From Terriglobia bacterium (lineage in GTDB: Bacteria > Acidobacteriota > Terriglobia > Bryobacterales > Bryobacteraceae): a stretch of 40,967 bases of DNA. A model generated the notes under the pieces. It did not search any database and was not told the origin of the DNA. It saw only the letters and a list, made by a program, of their open reading frames with translations. Shown here piece after piece: positions 14,873 through 24,693 of this stretch. The stretch is from assembly GCA_025350105.1 (NCBI GenBank), contig JANXYJ010000050.1, forward strand, positions 1-40,967. Reading direction: 5' to 3'. How positions within the stretch are numbered: position 1 is the first letter of the stretch; each line of letters opens with the position of its first letter. A program made the position numbers and the translations under genes.

Positions 14873-17800
14873 ATGAAAATCAAGAGAGGGTTACGAGCGT
14901 TTGCGTGCCTAGGCATGCTCGTTTGCGGTGCGGATGCTTTGCGGGCACAAGCATCCGGCGCGATTTCTGGTACAGTCACCGATCAGTCTGGCGCCGCCGT
15001 TCCGCAGGCCGTCATTCAGGTCAAGAACAACAACACCGGCGCAGTGCGCTCGGCGAACGCCGATGATCAAGGCCGTTATTCAGCCCGCGAGTTGCCGATC
15101 GGAACCTACGGGGTCTCGGCGGCAAAAGCTGGCTTTACCACCTCCGTGCGGCCCAACGTCGGTGTGAACATTGGATCCACGCCCATCGTCGATTTTCAAC
15201 TGGCGGTGGGCCAGCAGACACAAACTGTCACCGTAGAGGGCCAAGTCTCGCAAGTGGAAACTACCTCGACGGCGGTCGGAGTCCTTGTCGAAACCAAACA
15301 GATTCAGGATTTGCCCCTCAATGGCCGCAACTTCACTCAGTTAATTGCGCTCAATCCAGGAGTCACGCAGATTCCGCAAGGCGCGCCGGGCGCCGGGAAT
15401 CAGTTTTATGGCAATGGGCAAAAATATTCGATCGCCGGCGGGCGGCCCTCCGGGCAAGCGTACTTGCTCGATGGCACCGATATGACCAATTTTTGGAACA
15501 ACGGCCCGGGCGCGGCAGGCCTGGGGACGGCACTGGGCATTGAATCGATCGCGGAATTTCAGACGCTGATCAATACCTATAGTTCGCAGTATGGCGGCAA
15601 TGGCGCGGTGATCAATGCATCCAGCCGCTCCGGTGCCAATGCGTTTCACGGATCGCTTTACGAATTTTTGCGCAACAACGTTCTGGAAACGCGCAACGTG
15701 TTCGACATCAGCCGCCCTCCGTTCCGGCAGAACCAGTTTGGCGCGAGCCTGGGCGGACCGGTGGTGAAAAACAAGACATTCTTTTTTGTGAACTACGAGG
15801 GCCTGCGGTCCAGCAAAGTCACCACCGGGCGGGTGACCGTACCGGATGATGACGCCCGGAATTTTCGCCTACCGAATGCTCAGGGCGTGGTGAGTCCCGT
15901 AGCGGAAAGCGCCGATCCAGCGGTCCGCCAGGCCATCCGTAATACTCTGGCGCTTTTCCCTCGAGCCAGCATCCCCATTCGTAGCGGAGGCTTGCCGACA
16001 GGAACCGGTTTCGCGCTGGTGGATACTGCAGCGCGTGGCACGGAAAACTACTTCCTGGGCCGTCTGGATCATACTTTTTCTGAAAAAGACTCTCTGTTCT
16101 TGCGTTACCTGGTCGATTTCGCGGACAGCGATGCCGCCAGCGGAGACAATGCGCTGTACCCCTGGTGGCCGCAACTGCTGCTCACGCGAAGCCACTACGC
16201 GACGATTCAAGAAACCCACATATTTTCGCCTCGTCTGGTAAATTTGGCCCGCGTCAGTTTCACGCGGCCAACAGAAAATGGTTCGGCGTATGGCTCGCCG
16301 GTGGTGAACAATGGCGTCGCCTCCGCGGGGACGTATACGACTTCGGGAACGCATCCGCTGCAGTTCTTTGGCCTGGCCGAGGGCAGGCACGATGGCATCG
16401 TGGCCCCCGGGAGTGGCATCACCCAACTGGGGCCGGCCGGGGCGTTGCCGTTTTATCTCGTCCAGAACAAATTCGGGTTGGGCGATGACCTCATTTGGAC
16501 TGCCGGTGCACACAACATCAAAGTCGGTGGGACCGCCACCAGCCTCCGCGAAAATACCTGGGCGCCGCAGCGCATGATGACTTGGAATTTCGGCTCGTTG
16601 AGCAATTTTCTAGGCGGGCGCCCGCAGCAGTTGGTCGGTTACTTGAGCCGCGCGCAAAACCCCCTACTGGACGCTAACAAAGACTACCGCTATTGGGTTT
16701 TGGGTCTCTATGTCGACGATCAATGGAAAGTCACATCGCGGCTGACGCTGAATGTGGGTTTGCGCTACTCGCCGACCACCAAGATTCGGGCGGTGCGTCA
16801 TCCCCTCTACACGCTGGTGAACCCACCGTTCGGCCAGTATGAAATCAAAGACGCGGTGACCGGTGAAAATCCCTCATTGAACAATTGGGACCCGCGCATT
16901 GGCTTGGCTTGGGATCCGTTCAAAGATCACAAGACGTCCATTCGCGCGAGCTTTGGTATGTTCCACAATGTAATGTATGCGCGCGAAACTGTGAATTGGT
17001 TCCAGCCGCCATTTGTGGCCGTTTCGCAATCCGCTACAGAGGGTCTGACCTATCCGACTCCTTTTAGCAACTTTCCGGCAGGCTCGGGACTCGTGATTCC
17101 AGCGGGTCTTAGCGTCAATGTGGGCACCAGCTATGGCGTGCGGCGCACGCCCTATCAATCGCAGTGGAACTTCAACGTTCAACGCGAGATTCTCCCGCAG
17201 GGCGTATTATCGGTGGGTTACGTAGGATCGAGCACGGTTGGCCTGTTCATTCAAAGCGACGTAAACTCGCCCATTCCTGTGATTGGGCCTAGTGGACGGC
17301 CTACGTTCGGCGTATTGAATGCGGCGGGGAACGCTATCGTGGCGAACCGACGCCTGAATCCGGCATTCTCCTCCCTCAATTTGATTGACAACCTGGCGCA
17401 TGGCAGCTACAACGCGTTGCAGACTAGTTTTACAAAACGCTTTGCCCGCGGCTGGCAATCGCAAGTTTCCTACACGTGGGCGAAATCGATCGATAATGGC
17501 TCGGGCAGTTTCGGCTTAGATGGCGGTACCAATATCGGCAACCCGTTCAACCTGGCAAACGAGCGTGGGCTTTCCAACTTCGATCGCCGCCACAATTTCC
17601 GTGTCAGCGGCGTTTACGCGCTGCCTTTTAAGAAGCCGGGTGCGGTGGGTAAATTGATTGAAGGCTGGCAGGTGACTGGCATTTACACCTATCTTTCCGG
17701 CAGTTGGTTCAGTCCCTCCGCTGCGCCATTCATCGTTCACAACAGCAACGGCTCAAACACGGGCCGGCCGGACGTTGTAGCCGGGTGCCAGCTATACCCG

Positions 17801-18142
17801 CAAACGCAAACGCTCACGAATTGGTTCAACCCGGGCTGCTTTCGGCCGCAACCTCTAGGAACATTCGGTAACGCCGGGCGCGATATCATTCTGGGTCCCA
17901 ACCTCTGGAATCTGGATTCGTCCCTTGTAAAAGACACGCGCATTCCCGCTATCTCGGAACAGTTCATGCTGCAATTCCGCGCTGAGGTATTCAATTTGCT
18001 GAACCACCCAAGCTTCCAGAACCCGAACAATCAAATTTTCAATAGCATCACAAGTTCACAGGTTGTCGGCACCGCCGGACAAATCAGCGGCACCAACAGC
18101 CAGCCCCGCCAAATCCAACTTTCGTTGAAGGTGCTTTTCTAA
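14873..18142 (+). CDS. Oar-like TonB-dependent receptor with carboxypeptidase-regulatory domain
   Basis: 1089 residues from the ATG at 14873. The signal peptide ends near residue 25. Residues of about 28-110 form a carboxypeptidase-regulatory-like beta domain (AISGTVTDQSGAAVPQAVI). QIQDLPLNGRNFTQLIALNPGV marks the plug, and a long beta-barrel ends in the terminal aromatic LKVLF. This size and order are the Oar-type receptors abundant in Acidobacteriota. The protein sits in the outer membrane and should bind a large or scarce organic substrate for energy-dependent uptake. Its stop is only 3 nt before the FadB/J-like gene, which suggests that its ligand feeds the catabolic genes. The actual ligand cannot be read from the sequence. 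Confidence 0.9.
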   Translation: MKIKRGLRAFACLGMLVCGADALRAQASGAISGTVTDQSGAAVPQAVIQVKNNNTGAVRSANADDQGRYSARELPIGTYGVSAAKAGFTTSVRPNVGVNIGSTPIVDFQLAVGQQTQTVTVEGQVSQVETTSTAVGVLVETKQIQDLPLNGRNFTQLIALNPGVTQIPQGAPGAGNQFYGNGQKYSIAGGRPSGQAYLLDGTDMTNFWNNGPGAAGLGTALGIESIAEFQTLINTYSSQYGGNGAVINASSRSGANAFHGSLYEFLRNNVLETRNVFDISRPPFRQNQFGASLGGPVVKNKTFFFVNYEGLRSSKVTTGRVTVPDDDARNFRLPNAQGVVSPVAESADPAVRQAIRNTLALFPRASIPIRSGGLPTGTGFALVDTAARGTENYFLGRLDHTFSEKDSLFLRYLVDFADSDAASGDNALYPWWPQLLLTRSHYATIQETHIFSPRLVNLARVSFTRPTENGSAYGSPVVNNGVASAGTYTTSGTHPLQFFGLAEGRHDGIVAPGSGITQLGPAGALPFYLVQNKFGLGDDLIWTAGAHNIKVGGTATSLRENTWAPQRMMTWNFGSLSNFLGGRPQQLVGYLSRAQNPLLDANKDYRYWVLGLYVDDQWKVTSRLTLNVGLRYSPTTKIRAVRHPLYTLVNPPFGQYEIKDAVTGENPSLNNWDPRIGLAWDPFKDHKTSIRASFGMFHNVMYARETVNWFQPPFVAVSQSATEGLTYPTPFSNFPAGSGLVIPAGLSVNVGTSYGVRRTPYQSQWNFNVQREILPQGVLSVGYVGSSTVGLFIQSDVNSPIPVIGPSGRPTFGVLNAAGNAIVANRRLNPAFSSLNLIDNLAHGSYNALQTSFTKRFARGWQSQVSYTWAKSIDNGSGSFGLDGGTNIGNPFNLANERGLSNFDRRHNFRVSGVYALPFKKPGAVGKLIEGWQVTGIYTYLSGSWFSPSAAPFIVHNSNGSNTGRPDVVAGCQLYPQTQTLTNWFNPGCFRPQPLGTFGNAGRDIILGPNLWNLDSSLVKDTRIPAISEQFMLQFRAEVFNLLNHPSFQNPNNQIFNSITSSQVVGTAGQISGTNSQPRQIQLSLKVLF

Positions 18143-18145
18143 GCC

Positions 18146-20245
18146 ATGGACCAAGTCGTGTCGATCACCGCGATCCGGCGAATCGCGGTCGTCACCGTCC
18201 ACAACCCGCCTGTTAACGCGCTGGGTCCCGGCGTGCCTGAAGCGATTCGGGATGCCGTGAAATCGGCGGAAGCGAATGCGGATTTCGATGCAGTGGTGGT
18301 CATTGGCGGCGAATCCACGTTCGTCTCCGGAAGCGATTTGAATTACCTGGCGCAAGTTGCCTCGGGCGAAATCCCGCCCCGCGACCTGCGCGGTATTTTT
18401 CTTGAGATGGAAGACAGCGGCAAGCCTGTAGTGATGGCAATTCACGGGTCGGCGCTCGGTGGCGGTTTGGAACTGGCGCTGGCGGGGCACTATCGCGTGC
18501 TGGCGCCGTCCGCAAAGTTGGGCCAACCGGAAGTGAATCTGGGACTGATTCCGGGTGGCGCTGGCACGCAACGTCTGCCCCGTCTGGTTGGCGTTTTGAA
18601 AGCCGCGGAGATGTGCGCCCTGGGCCAGTCCATTAGCGCCCAGGAGGCCCTGGCACTGGGCTTAGCCGATCACGTAGTCAACCAAGATCTGCTGGCAGAG
18701 GCGGTCACCTTCGCTGAAACCGCGCCGCCGCCGAACAAAACACGCGAGCGCAACGACAAGCTGGTAAGTGTGAATCTGGAAGATTTGCAAGGCCAAGTGC
18801 GGAAAAGCATGCGCGGACGCAACGCGCCATTGGCCGCGATTGACAGCGTGGCGAAATCGGCGACGGTCTCGTTTGAAGAAGGCTGCCGTTACGAAGCGGA
18901 GCAGTTCTCGCGATGCCTAACCTCGGCCGAATCGCGCGGGCTGATGCACGCGTTTTTCGGCGAAAGGGAAGTGACCAAGATTCCCGGTGTCTCGCAAGAT
19001 ACCGCTGTGCTGGTCATCGCTAAAGCCGGTGTAATTGGCGCGGGAACCATGGGCGCCGGCATTGCCATGGTATACGCCAACGCTGGTATTCCAGTGCTGC
19101 TTCGCGAAGTTACGCAAGAGGCGCTCGACCGCGGCATGAATCACATCCGCAAGAATTACGCGAGTACCGTTTCCAAAGGCCGCCTCACGCAACCGGAAAT
19201 GGACGCCCGCCTCGCCCGGATCACGCCACAACTTGGCTACGACGGATTCGAGCAGTGTGACGTCATCACCGAAGCCGTTTTTGAGCAAATGCAAGCCAAG
19301 AAGAAAATCTTCCAAGATTTAGACCGGGTCGCCAAACCCACCTGCATTCTTGCTTCCAATACCTCTACGCTCGACGTCGATGAAATTGCATCGGCAACAA
19401 AACGGCCAGAATATGTTTTAGGGCATCATTTCTTTAGCCCCGCCCATATCATGCGCCTGCTCGAGATAGTACGCGGCAGGGGAACATCGGATGCCGTGTT
19501 GGCCAGTTCCATGGTGCTGGCCAAACGTCTGAAGAAAGTGGCTGTGCTTTCCGGAAACGCGCGCGGCTTCATTGGGAATCGCATTTTGCATCCCTACATT
19601 CGCGAGGCGCAATTTCTGGTGGAAGAAGGCGCCTCGGTTGAAGATGTTAATAGCGCCATCTACGATTTCGGCATGCCCATGGGCCCGCTAGCCATGTGCG
19701 ACTTGATTGGGCTGGACGTCGAATACCGGATCCATCAGGAGTCGCGCCTGTATCACAAGCCCGGCATTCGCGAACCTTTCTGCATAGATATTCTATACAA
19801 AGAAAACCGCTACGGCCAAAAGAATGGCAAGGGGTTTTCGGGTTACGCCAGCGGACGCCACTCTGTGGCGGATACCGCAGTCACACAAATGATTCACGCC
19901 GAAGCCGCAAAGAAAGGGCTTGCGAAAAGAGACATCTCCCGCGAAGAAATCGCCGACCGCTGTATATTGGCGCTGGTGAATGAAGGCGCGCGCGTGCTTG
20001 AGACGGGAACGGCCATGCGCGCTGTGGATATCGATATCGTCTATCTCACGGGCTATGGTTTTCCGTCTTATCGCGGTGGACCGATGTTTTACGCGGATGA
20101 AATCGGCCTGGATCGTGTACTGGCACGCGTGGTGGAGTTTCAAGCGGCGCACGGGGAAGACCTGTGGTCTCCGGCTCCGCTGCTGGTTAAGTTGGCGCAC
20201 CTGGGCCACAAGTTTGCGGATCATCATTTGGGAGGCCATTCATGA
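18146..20245 (+). CDS. Bifunctional enoyl-CoA hydratase/3-hydroxyacyl-CoA dehydrogenase
   Basis: 699 residues, FadB/FadJ-like. An N-terminal crotonase domain (about 1-190) has ALGGGLELALAGHYRV and GQPEVNLGLIPGGAGTQRLPR. The NAD-binding domain begins with GVIGAGTMGAGIA (about 293-305). GHHFFSPAHIM carries the catalytic histidine of 3-hydroxyacyl-CoA dehydrogenases, and GNARGFIGNRIL leads into the C-terminal dehydrogenase domains. It hydrates trans-2-enoyl-CoA and oxidises the 3-hydroxyacyl-CoA in beta-oxidation. It starts 3 nt after the receptor and overlaps the next gene by ATGA. In this setting it probably serves breakdown of the ring-derived dicarboxyl or cyclic CoA ester rather than general fat oxidation. 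Confidence 0.9.
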   Translation: MDQVVSITAIRRIAVVTVHNPPVNALGPGVPEAIRDAVKSAEANADFDAVVVIGGESTFVSGSDLNYLAQVASGEIPPRDLRGIFLEMEDSGKPVVMAIHGSALGGGLELALAGHYRVLAPSAKLGQPEVNLGLIPGGAGTQRLPRLVGVLKAAEMCALGQSISAQEALALGLADHVVNQDLLAEAVTFAETAPPPNKTRERNDKLVSVNLEDLQGQVRKSMRGRNAPLAAIDSVAKSATVSFEEGCRYEAEQFSRCLTSAESRGLMHAFFGEREVTKIPGVSQDTAVLVIAKAGVIGAGTMGAGIAMVYANAGIPVLLREVTQEALDRGMNHIRKNYASTVSKGRLTQPEMDARLARITPQLGYDGFEQCDVITEAVFEQMQAKKKIFQDLDRVAKPTCILASNTSTLDVDEIASATKRPEYVLGHHFFSPAHIMRLLEIVRGRGTSDAVLASSMVLAKRLKKVAVLSGNARGFIGNRILHPYIREAQFLVEEGASVEDVNSAIYDFGMPMGPLAMCDLIGLDVEYRIHQESRLYHKPGIREPFCIDILYKENRYGQKNGKGFSGYASGRHSVADTAVTQMIHAEAAKKGLAKRDISREEIADRCILALVNEGARVLETGTAMRAVDIDIVYLTGYGFPSYRGGPMFYADEIGLDRVLARVVEFQAAHGEDLWSPAPLLVKLAHLGHKFADHHLGGHS

Positions 20246-21018
20246 ACGAACTCAGCCAATTTGCCCAGGCGCTCGCTAGTGGCGCAATTCGCGTCGTAGA
20301 TCTTACACAGCCGCTGGAACCTTCCACGCCCATCATTCAACTACCTCCGGAAATGGGTGCGTCATGGCCGTTCCGCATCGAAGAGATTTCGCGCTACGAT
20401 GCCCGTGGACCAGCCTGGTACTGGAACAATTTTTCTTGCGGCGAGCATACCGGCACGCACTTCGACGCTCCCGGGCATTGGGTGACGGGTAAAGATTATC
20501 CGCAAAACACGACCGATACGATTGCGCCGGAGAAATTCTTCGCGCCCGCGTGCGTCATTGATGTTTCGAGAGAGGCCGCCGCGAATCCGGACTTCCTGTT
20601 GACACCCGCGCACGTGGAAATTTGGGAGAAAACGCACGGGCGTATTGAAGCCGGGTCCTGGGTGTTGATGCGCACCGATTGGTCCAAGCGCAAGGACCCC
20701 GCGGCGTTCATCAATGCGAGCGAAGATGGATCCCACGTGCCCGGCCCGCATCCCACCCTGGTGCCCTTTCTGGCCAAGCAGCGCGATGTGATTGGTTGGG
20801 GCTCGGAAAGTGTCGGAACCGATGCCGGGCAGGCGTATCGTTTCGATCCACCGTTTCCGTGCCACAGTGGAATGCATGGCAGTAACAAGTTCGGGTTGGC
20901 CAGCCTGATGAATTTGGATCAATTGCCGCCCAAGGGCGCGATCCTGATCACGCCGCCTCTCAAAATTGTGCATGGCTCGGGCAGTCCGTGCCGCGTGCTG
21001 GCGTTCGTTCAGCAGTAG
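20242..21018 (+). CDS. Cyclase-family hydrolase, possible kynurenine formamidase
   Basis: 258 residues, coupled to the previous gene by ATGA. HTGTHFDAPGHW (69-80) is the metal-binding HxGTHxDxPxH signature of the cyclase family (PF04199), which includes bacterial kynurenine formamidase (KynB). The sequence RVVDLTQPLEP near residue 17 is the family's usual first strand. KynB cleaves N-formylkynurenine to kynurenine and formate using Zn. The position among anthranilate-type genes and the Trp dioxygenase-like gene upstream favour that role. It is longer than typical KynB (about 210), and related cyclase-family proteins act on other amides or lactones, such as isatin. Confidence 0.82.
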   Translation: MNELSQFAQALASGAIRVVDLTQPLEPSTPIIQLPPEMGASWPFRIEEISRYDARGPAWYWNNFSCGEHTGTHFDAPGHWVTGKDYPQNTTDTIAPEKFFAPACVIDVSREAAANPDFLLTPAHVEIWEKTHGRIEAGSWVLMRTDWSKRKDPAAFINASEDGSHVPGPHPTLVPFLAKQRDVIGWGSESVGTDAGQAYRFDPPFPCHSGMHGSNKFGLASLMNLDQLPPKGAILITPPLKIVHGSGSPCRVLAFVQQ

Positions 21019-21054
21019 CGGGGAATCGCTTATTACGTTAGCATTGGAGCAACG

Positions 21055-23208
21055 ATGGCAGAGCGATCATTCGCCAAAGAAGTCCAAAAACTGCGCCTGG
21101 GTGAGGGCGAGCTCTTTCAGGGCGAGGGCATTCTGGCCGTCACTAAAGCTCTTCTGCAGTCCGGTGTTGCTTACGTGGGCGGCTATCAAGGCGCGCCCAT
21201 TTCGCACCTGATGGACGTGCTGACCGATGCCGATAGCATCCTGCAGGAATTGGGCCTCCATTTTGAGCACAGTGCGTCGGAAGCCACTGCGGCGGCGATG
21301 CTCGCGGCATCGGTTCACTATCCCCTTCGCGGTGCGATTACGTTTAAGTCAACAGTGGGCACAAATGTTGCCTCCGATGCACTGGCAAACTTAGCCTCCG
21401 GCGGGGTGAAGGGCGGCGCATTAATCATTGTCGGCGAAGACTACGGCGAAGGTTCCAGCATCATGCAGGAACGGTCCCACGCGTTCGCCATGAAATCGCA
21501 AATGTGGCTGCTCGACCCGCGGCCGAATCTGCCGTCCATCGTGCAGGCTGTGGAGCAGGGCTTTACGCTTTCCGAAGCCACCAATACGCCGGTGATGCTG
21601 GAACTGCGCGTGCGCGCCTGCCACGTCTATGGCCGGTTCACGGCAAAGAACAACGTACGCCCATCGTTCACTTTGAAAGACGCCATGGAAAATCCGGTGC
21701 GCGACGTCAATCGCATCGTTCTTCCGCCGGCCAGTTACCTGCATGAGCAGGAAAAGATCCTGAAGCGGTGGCCCGCCGCGCAGCAGTTCATTCAAGAACG
21801 CCAGATCAACGAATTTTTTGGCGATGGCGAACAGGACTTCGGCATTATTTTGCAAGGCGGGCTATATAACAATACAATCCGCGGGTTGAATTTACTCGGG
21901 CTGGCGGACGTTTTTGGCGATACAAAAATTCCACTGTATGTTTTGAACGTCACCTATCCTTTGGTCGACGAAGAAGTGAAACGCTTCTGTGCCGGTAAGC
22001 GCGCCGTACTGATGATTGAAGAAGGCCAGCCGGATTTCCTCGAACAAAACCTGAACTCCATTCTGCGCAAAGCGGAGATACCAACCAAAGTTCACGGCAA
22101 AGACGTCTTACCCATGGCCGGCGAATACACCGGCGCGGTGGTGACGCGGGGGCTGACGCAGTTTGTCGAGAAATATTCGCCGCAGCTGTTGGATCGTGAC
22201 AAATTGCCTGCAGTCGCGCTGCCACATAAGCCGGTTGCGCTGCCCGTGCTGCAGCACAACGTGCATCCGCGGCCACCGTCTTTTTGTACTGGCTGTCCGG
22301 AGCGCCCCATCTTCACGGCGATGAAACTGGTGGAACGCGAATTAGGCGAGCACCACGTGAGCGCCGACATCGGCTGCCATTTGTTTTCTATTCTCCCCCC
22401 GTTTAATATTGGTGCGACCACCATGGGATATGGCCTTGGTTGGGCCGGCGCGGCGGCGTTCAATACAACTGAGACTGCAAAACGCACCATCAGCATCATG
22501 GGCGATGGCGGATTTTGGCACAACGGTCTCACCAGCGGCGTGGGCAATGCCGTGTTCAATAAGAGTGACAACCTCCTGCTCATCGTCGATAACGGGTACT
22601 CCGCCGCAACTGGCGGTCAGGACATCCCTTCTTCAGAGGCCGCCAACCCGATTCGCACCACGAATATCCCCATCGCCAATGCTGTGCGCGGAGTGGGCGT
22701 TAAATGGCTGCGGACGATCACGCGCACTTATAACGTCGCGCAGGTGCGTGACACGTTACGGGAAGCACTGTTAACCAAACAGCGCGGGCCCAAAGTGATT
22801 GTGGCGCAAAGCGAATGCGCACTGAATCGCGAACGCCGCGAAAAACCGCTGCGCCGCAAAATGGCGCAAGAGGGTAGACGCGTGGTACGCGAACGCTTTG
22901 GCGTGGACGCCGATACCTGCACGGGCGATCACTCGTGCATTCGTATCTCCGGTTGTCCATCGCTGACCATCAAAGACAACCCAGACCCATTGCGCAAGGA
23001 CCCGGTGGCGACCGTGCTCGATAGCTGTATCGGATGTGGCCTGTGCGGAGAAGCCGCGCACGCGGCCGTTCTGTGCCCTTCATTTTACCGCGCCGAAATT
23101 ATCACAAACCCAAGTTTCTGGGATCGGAGAAAGACCCGGATCGCCAACGCGGTCATCGCCTTCCTGCAGCACCGCCTGGAACGGCGCCTGGCGGGAATCA
23201 CAGCTTAA
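21055..23208 (+). CDS. iorA: Indolepyruvate ferredoxin oxidoreductase-like alpha subunit
   Basis: 717 residues; start with TTGGAGCAACG upstream. The N-terminal pyrimidine-binding domain (GEGELFQGEGILAVTKALL, GGYQGAPISHLMD) and the TPP-binding domain (GDGGFWHNGLTSG, near 482) are those of 2-oxoacid:ferredoxin oxidoreductases of the IorA type. At the C-terminus, CTGDHSC (about 622-628) and CIGCGLC (about 657-663) with a final C are ferredoxin-like ligands for [4Fe-4S] clusters. The reaction known for the family is decarboxylation of an aryl-pyruvate to an aryl-acetyl-CoA with reduction of ferredoxin. Pairing with the next gene is 3 nt away. The substrate here is inferred only: indolepyruvate or another arylpyruvate. 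Confidence 0.85.
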   Translation: MAERSFAKEVQKLRLGEGELFQGEGILAVTKALLQSGVAYVGGYQGAPISHLMDVLTDADSILQELGLHFEHSASEATAAAMLAASVHYPLRGAITFKSTVGTNVASDALANLASGGVKGGALIIVGEDYGEGSSIMQERSHAFAMKSQMWLLDPRPNLPSIVQAVEQGFTLSEATNTPVMLELRVRACHVYGRFTAKNNVRPSFTLKDAMENPVRDVNRIVLPPASYLHEQEKILKRWPAAQQFIQERQINEFFGDGEQDFGIILQGGLYNNTIRGLNLLGLADVFGDTKIPLYVLNVTYPLVDEEVKRFCAGKRAVLMIEEGQPDFLEQNLNSILRKAEIPTKVHGKDVLPMAGEYTGAVVTRGLTQFVEKYSPQLLDRDKLPAVALPHKPVALPVLQHNVHPRPPSFCTGCPERPIFTAMKLVERELGEHHVSADIGCHLFSILPPFNIGATTMGYGLGWAGAAAFNTTETAKRTISIMGDGGFWHNGLTSGVGNAVFNKSDNLLLIVDNGYSAATGGQDIPSSEAANPIRTTNIPIANAVRGVGVKWLRTITRTYNVAQVRDTLREALLTKQRGPKVIVAQSECALNRERREKPLRRKMAQEGRRVVRERFGVDADTCTGDHSCIRISGCPSLTIKDNPDPLRKDPVATVLDSCIGCGLCGEAAHAAVLCPSFYRAEIITNPSFWDRRKTRIANAVIAFLQHRLERRLAGITA

Positions 23209-23211
23209 TTT

Positions 23212-24693
23212 ATGCTTGCCACCGCCCTCCCCCGGCCGATCACCATCGCGATTCTGGCTATGGGTGGCGAAGGTGGCGGAGTGCTGGCGGATTGGCTGGT
23301 GGATTTAGCCGAACACGAAGGGTATCTGGCGCAAGCAACTTCTGTTCCGGGAGTCGCACAGCGCACCGGCTCCACCGTTTACTACCTTGAGCTTTTTCCG
23401 CAGCAGCCTCCCGGCAAAGTGCCTGTTCTGGCTTTGATGCCGGTGCCAGGTGAAGTGGATTTGGTGATTGCATCGGAGTTGATGGAAGCGGGCCGCGCGG
23501 TGCAACGTGGATTGGTTACGCCGGAGCGTACAGTGCTTATCGTGTCGTCGCACCGCGTTTACTCCATGACCGAACGCACGGCCATGGGCGATGGGCGTGT
23601 GGATTCCGGCGCGCTTCTCAAGACCTGCCGCGAAGCGGCCAAGACCTTGGTGGAGCACGATTTCGCGAGCATCGCGGAAAACCATCGCAGTGTGATCAGC
23701 GCCGCGCTGTTTGGAGCCCTAGCCGGAGCCGGAGTTCTTCCGTTTGAACGCGACGATTTTGAAGCGGCGATCCGGCGAGGCGGCATCGGTGTGGACAGCA
23801 GCATCGCTGCGTTTCAGGCGGGAGCCGCGGCGAAGCAGGCTGAATCCCGGCCAACGTCACAAACCGCAACACCGAAGTGCGGTCCGCGCCTTGCGCTGCT
23901 TGCCGCGCGCATCGCGAAGGAATTTCCGCCTGAAGCCGAAGATCTTTTGCTGGCTGGGATTCAACGCTTAGCCGACTATCAAAGCGAAGTTTACGCAGAG
24001 CAATTCCTGAATCAACTGCAAGCAGTTCGGGCCGCCGATGGCTGCAAATTCGCGGTGCTATGCGAAACTGCCCGCTACCTTGCGCTCTGGATGTCCTACG
24101 AAGATGCGGTGCGCGTAGCGGATCTGAAAATTCGCCGCGCCCGGTTCGACCGTGTGCGCCATGAGGTGAAAGCTGAAACCGCGCAACTGCTGCACATCAA
24201 CGAATTTCTGCACCCCGGCATTCAGGAAATCGCAGACATTCTGCCGGAGGCATTCGGCACTTTTGTGCTCAACAGCAATTGGGCCAAACGCCTGGTGAAA
24301 GTCTTCGCCGGCGCGGGGCGTATTGTGCGAACCACATCGCTGAGCGGATATCTGCAGCTCTATCTGATTGCGAGTTTGCGTCCGCTCCGGCCACGCTCGC
24401 TTCGCTTCAGAGCCGAACAACGCAAGATTCGTGAGTGGTTGGAACCCATACCGCTACTCATCAAAGAAGACTACGTACTCGCGCAGGAGTACGCCGAGTG
24501 CCCGCGGCTCCTCAAAGGCTATGGCGATACGCACGCGATGGGCAGCCGCAATTTTGCAGCTATCATGAACGCGCTGCCAAAACTGCGCGGACGCGCGGAT
24601 GCCGCGTCACAGTTAAGATCCTTGCGCGAAGCCGCGCTGGCCGATGAACGGGGAACCAAGTTGTCGGAAGCATTGAAGGAGGTCGCAGTATGA
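23212..24693 (+). CDS. iorB: Indolepyruvate oxidoreductase beta-subunit-like protein with DUF6537
   Basis: 493 residues. The N-terminal 200 residues are the gamma/beta-type domain of 2-oxoacid oxidoreductases ([15 protein letters not shown] near 20, [17 protein letters not shown]). The second half, from about 240, is the additional helical DUF6537 region that accompanies these fused subunits ([24 protein letters not shown]-like [19 protein letters not shown]). It forms the enzyme with the IorA-like partner encoded just before it. The last codons overlap the next start (ATGA). Aryl-pyruvate catabolism in the cytoplasm is the family role. Confidence 0.82.
   Translation: MLATALPRPITIAILAMGGEGGGVLADWLVDLAEHEGYLAQATSVPGVAQRTGSTVYYLELFPQQPPGKVPVLALMPVPGEVDLVIASELMEAGRAVQRGLVTPERTVLIVSSHRVYSMTERTAMGDGRVDSGALLKTCREAAKTLVEHDFASIAENHRSVISAALFGALAGAGVLPFERDDFEAAIRRGGIGVDSSIAAFQAGAAAKQAESRPTSQTATPKCGPRLALLAARIAKEFPPEAEDLLLAGIQRLADYQSEVYAEQFLNQLQAVRAADGCKFAVLCETARYLALWMSYEDAVRVADLKIRRARFDRVRHEVKAETAQLLHINEFLHPGIQEIADILPEAFGTFVLNSNWAKRLVKVFAGAGRIVRTTSLSGYLQLYLIASLRPLRPRSLRFRAEQRKIREWLEPIPLLIKEDYVLAQEYAECPRLLKGYGDTHAMGSRNFAAIMNALPKLRGRADAASQLRSLREAALADERGTKLSEALKEVAV

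Noticed and set aside
15869-16513. A 214-codon open frame antisense to the TonB receptor
   Set aside because: It lies inside the continuous receptor barrel and has no recognisable domain or ribosome binding site.
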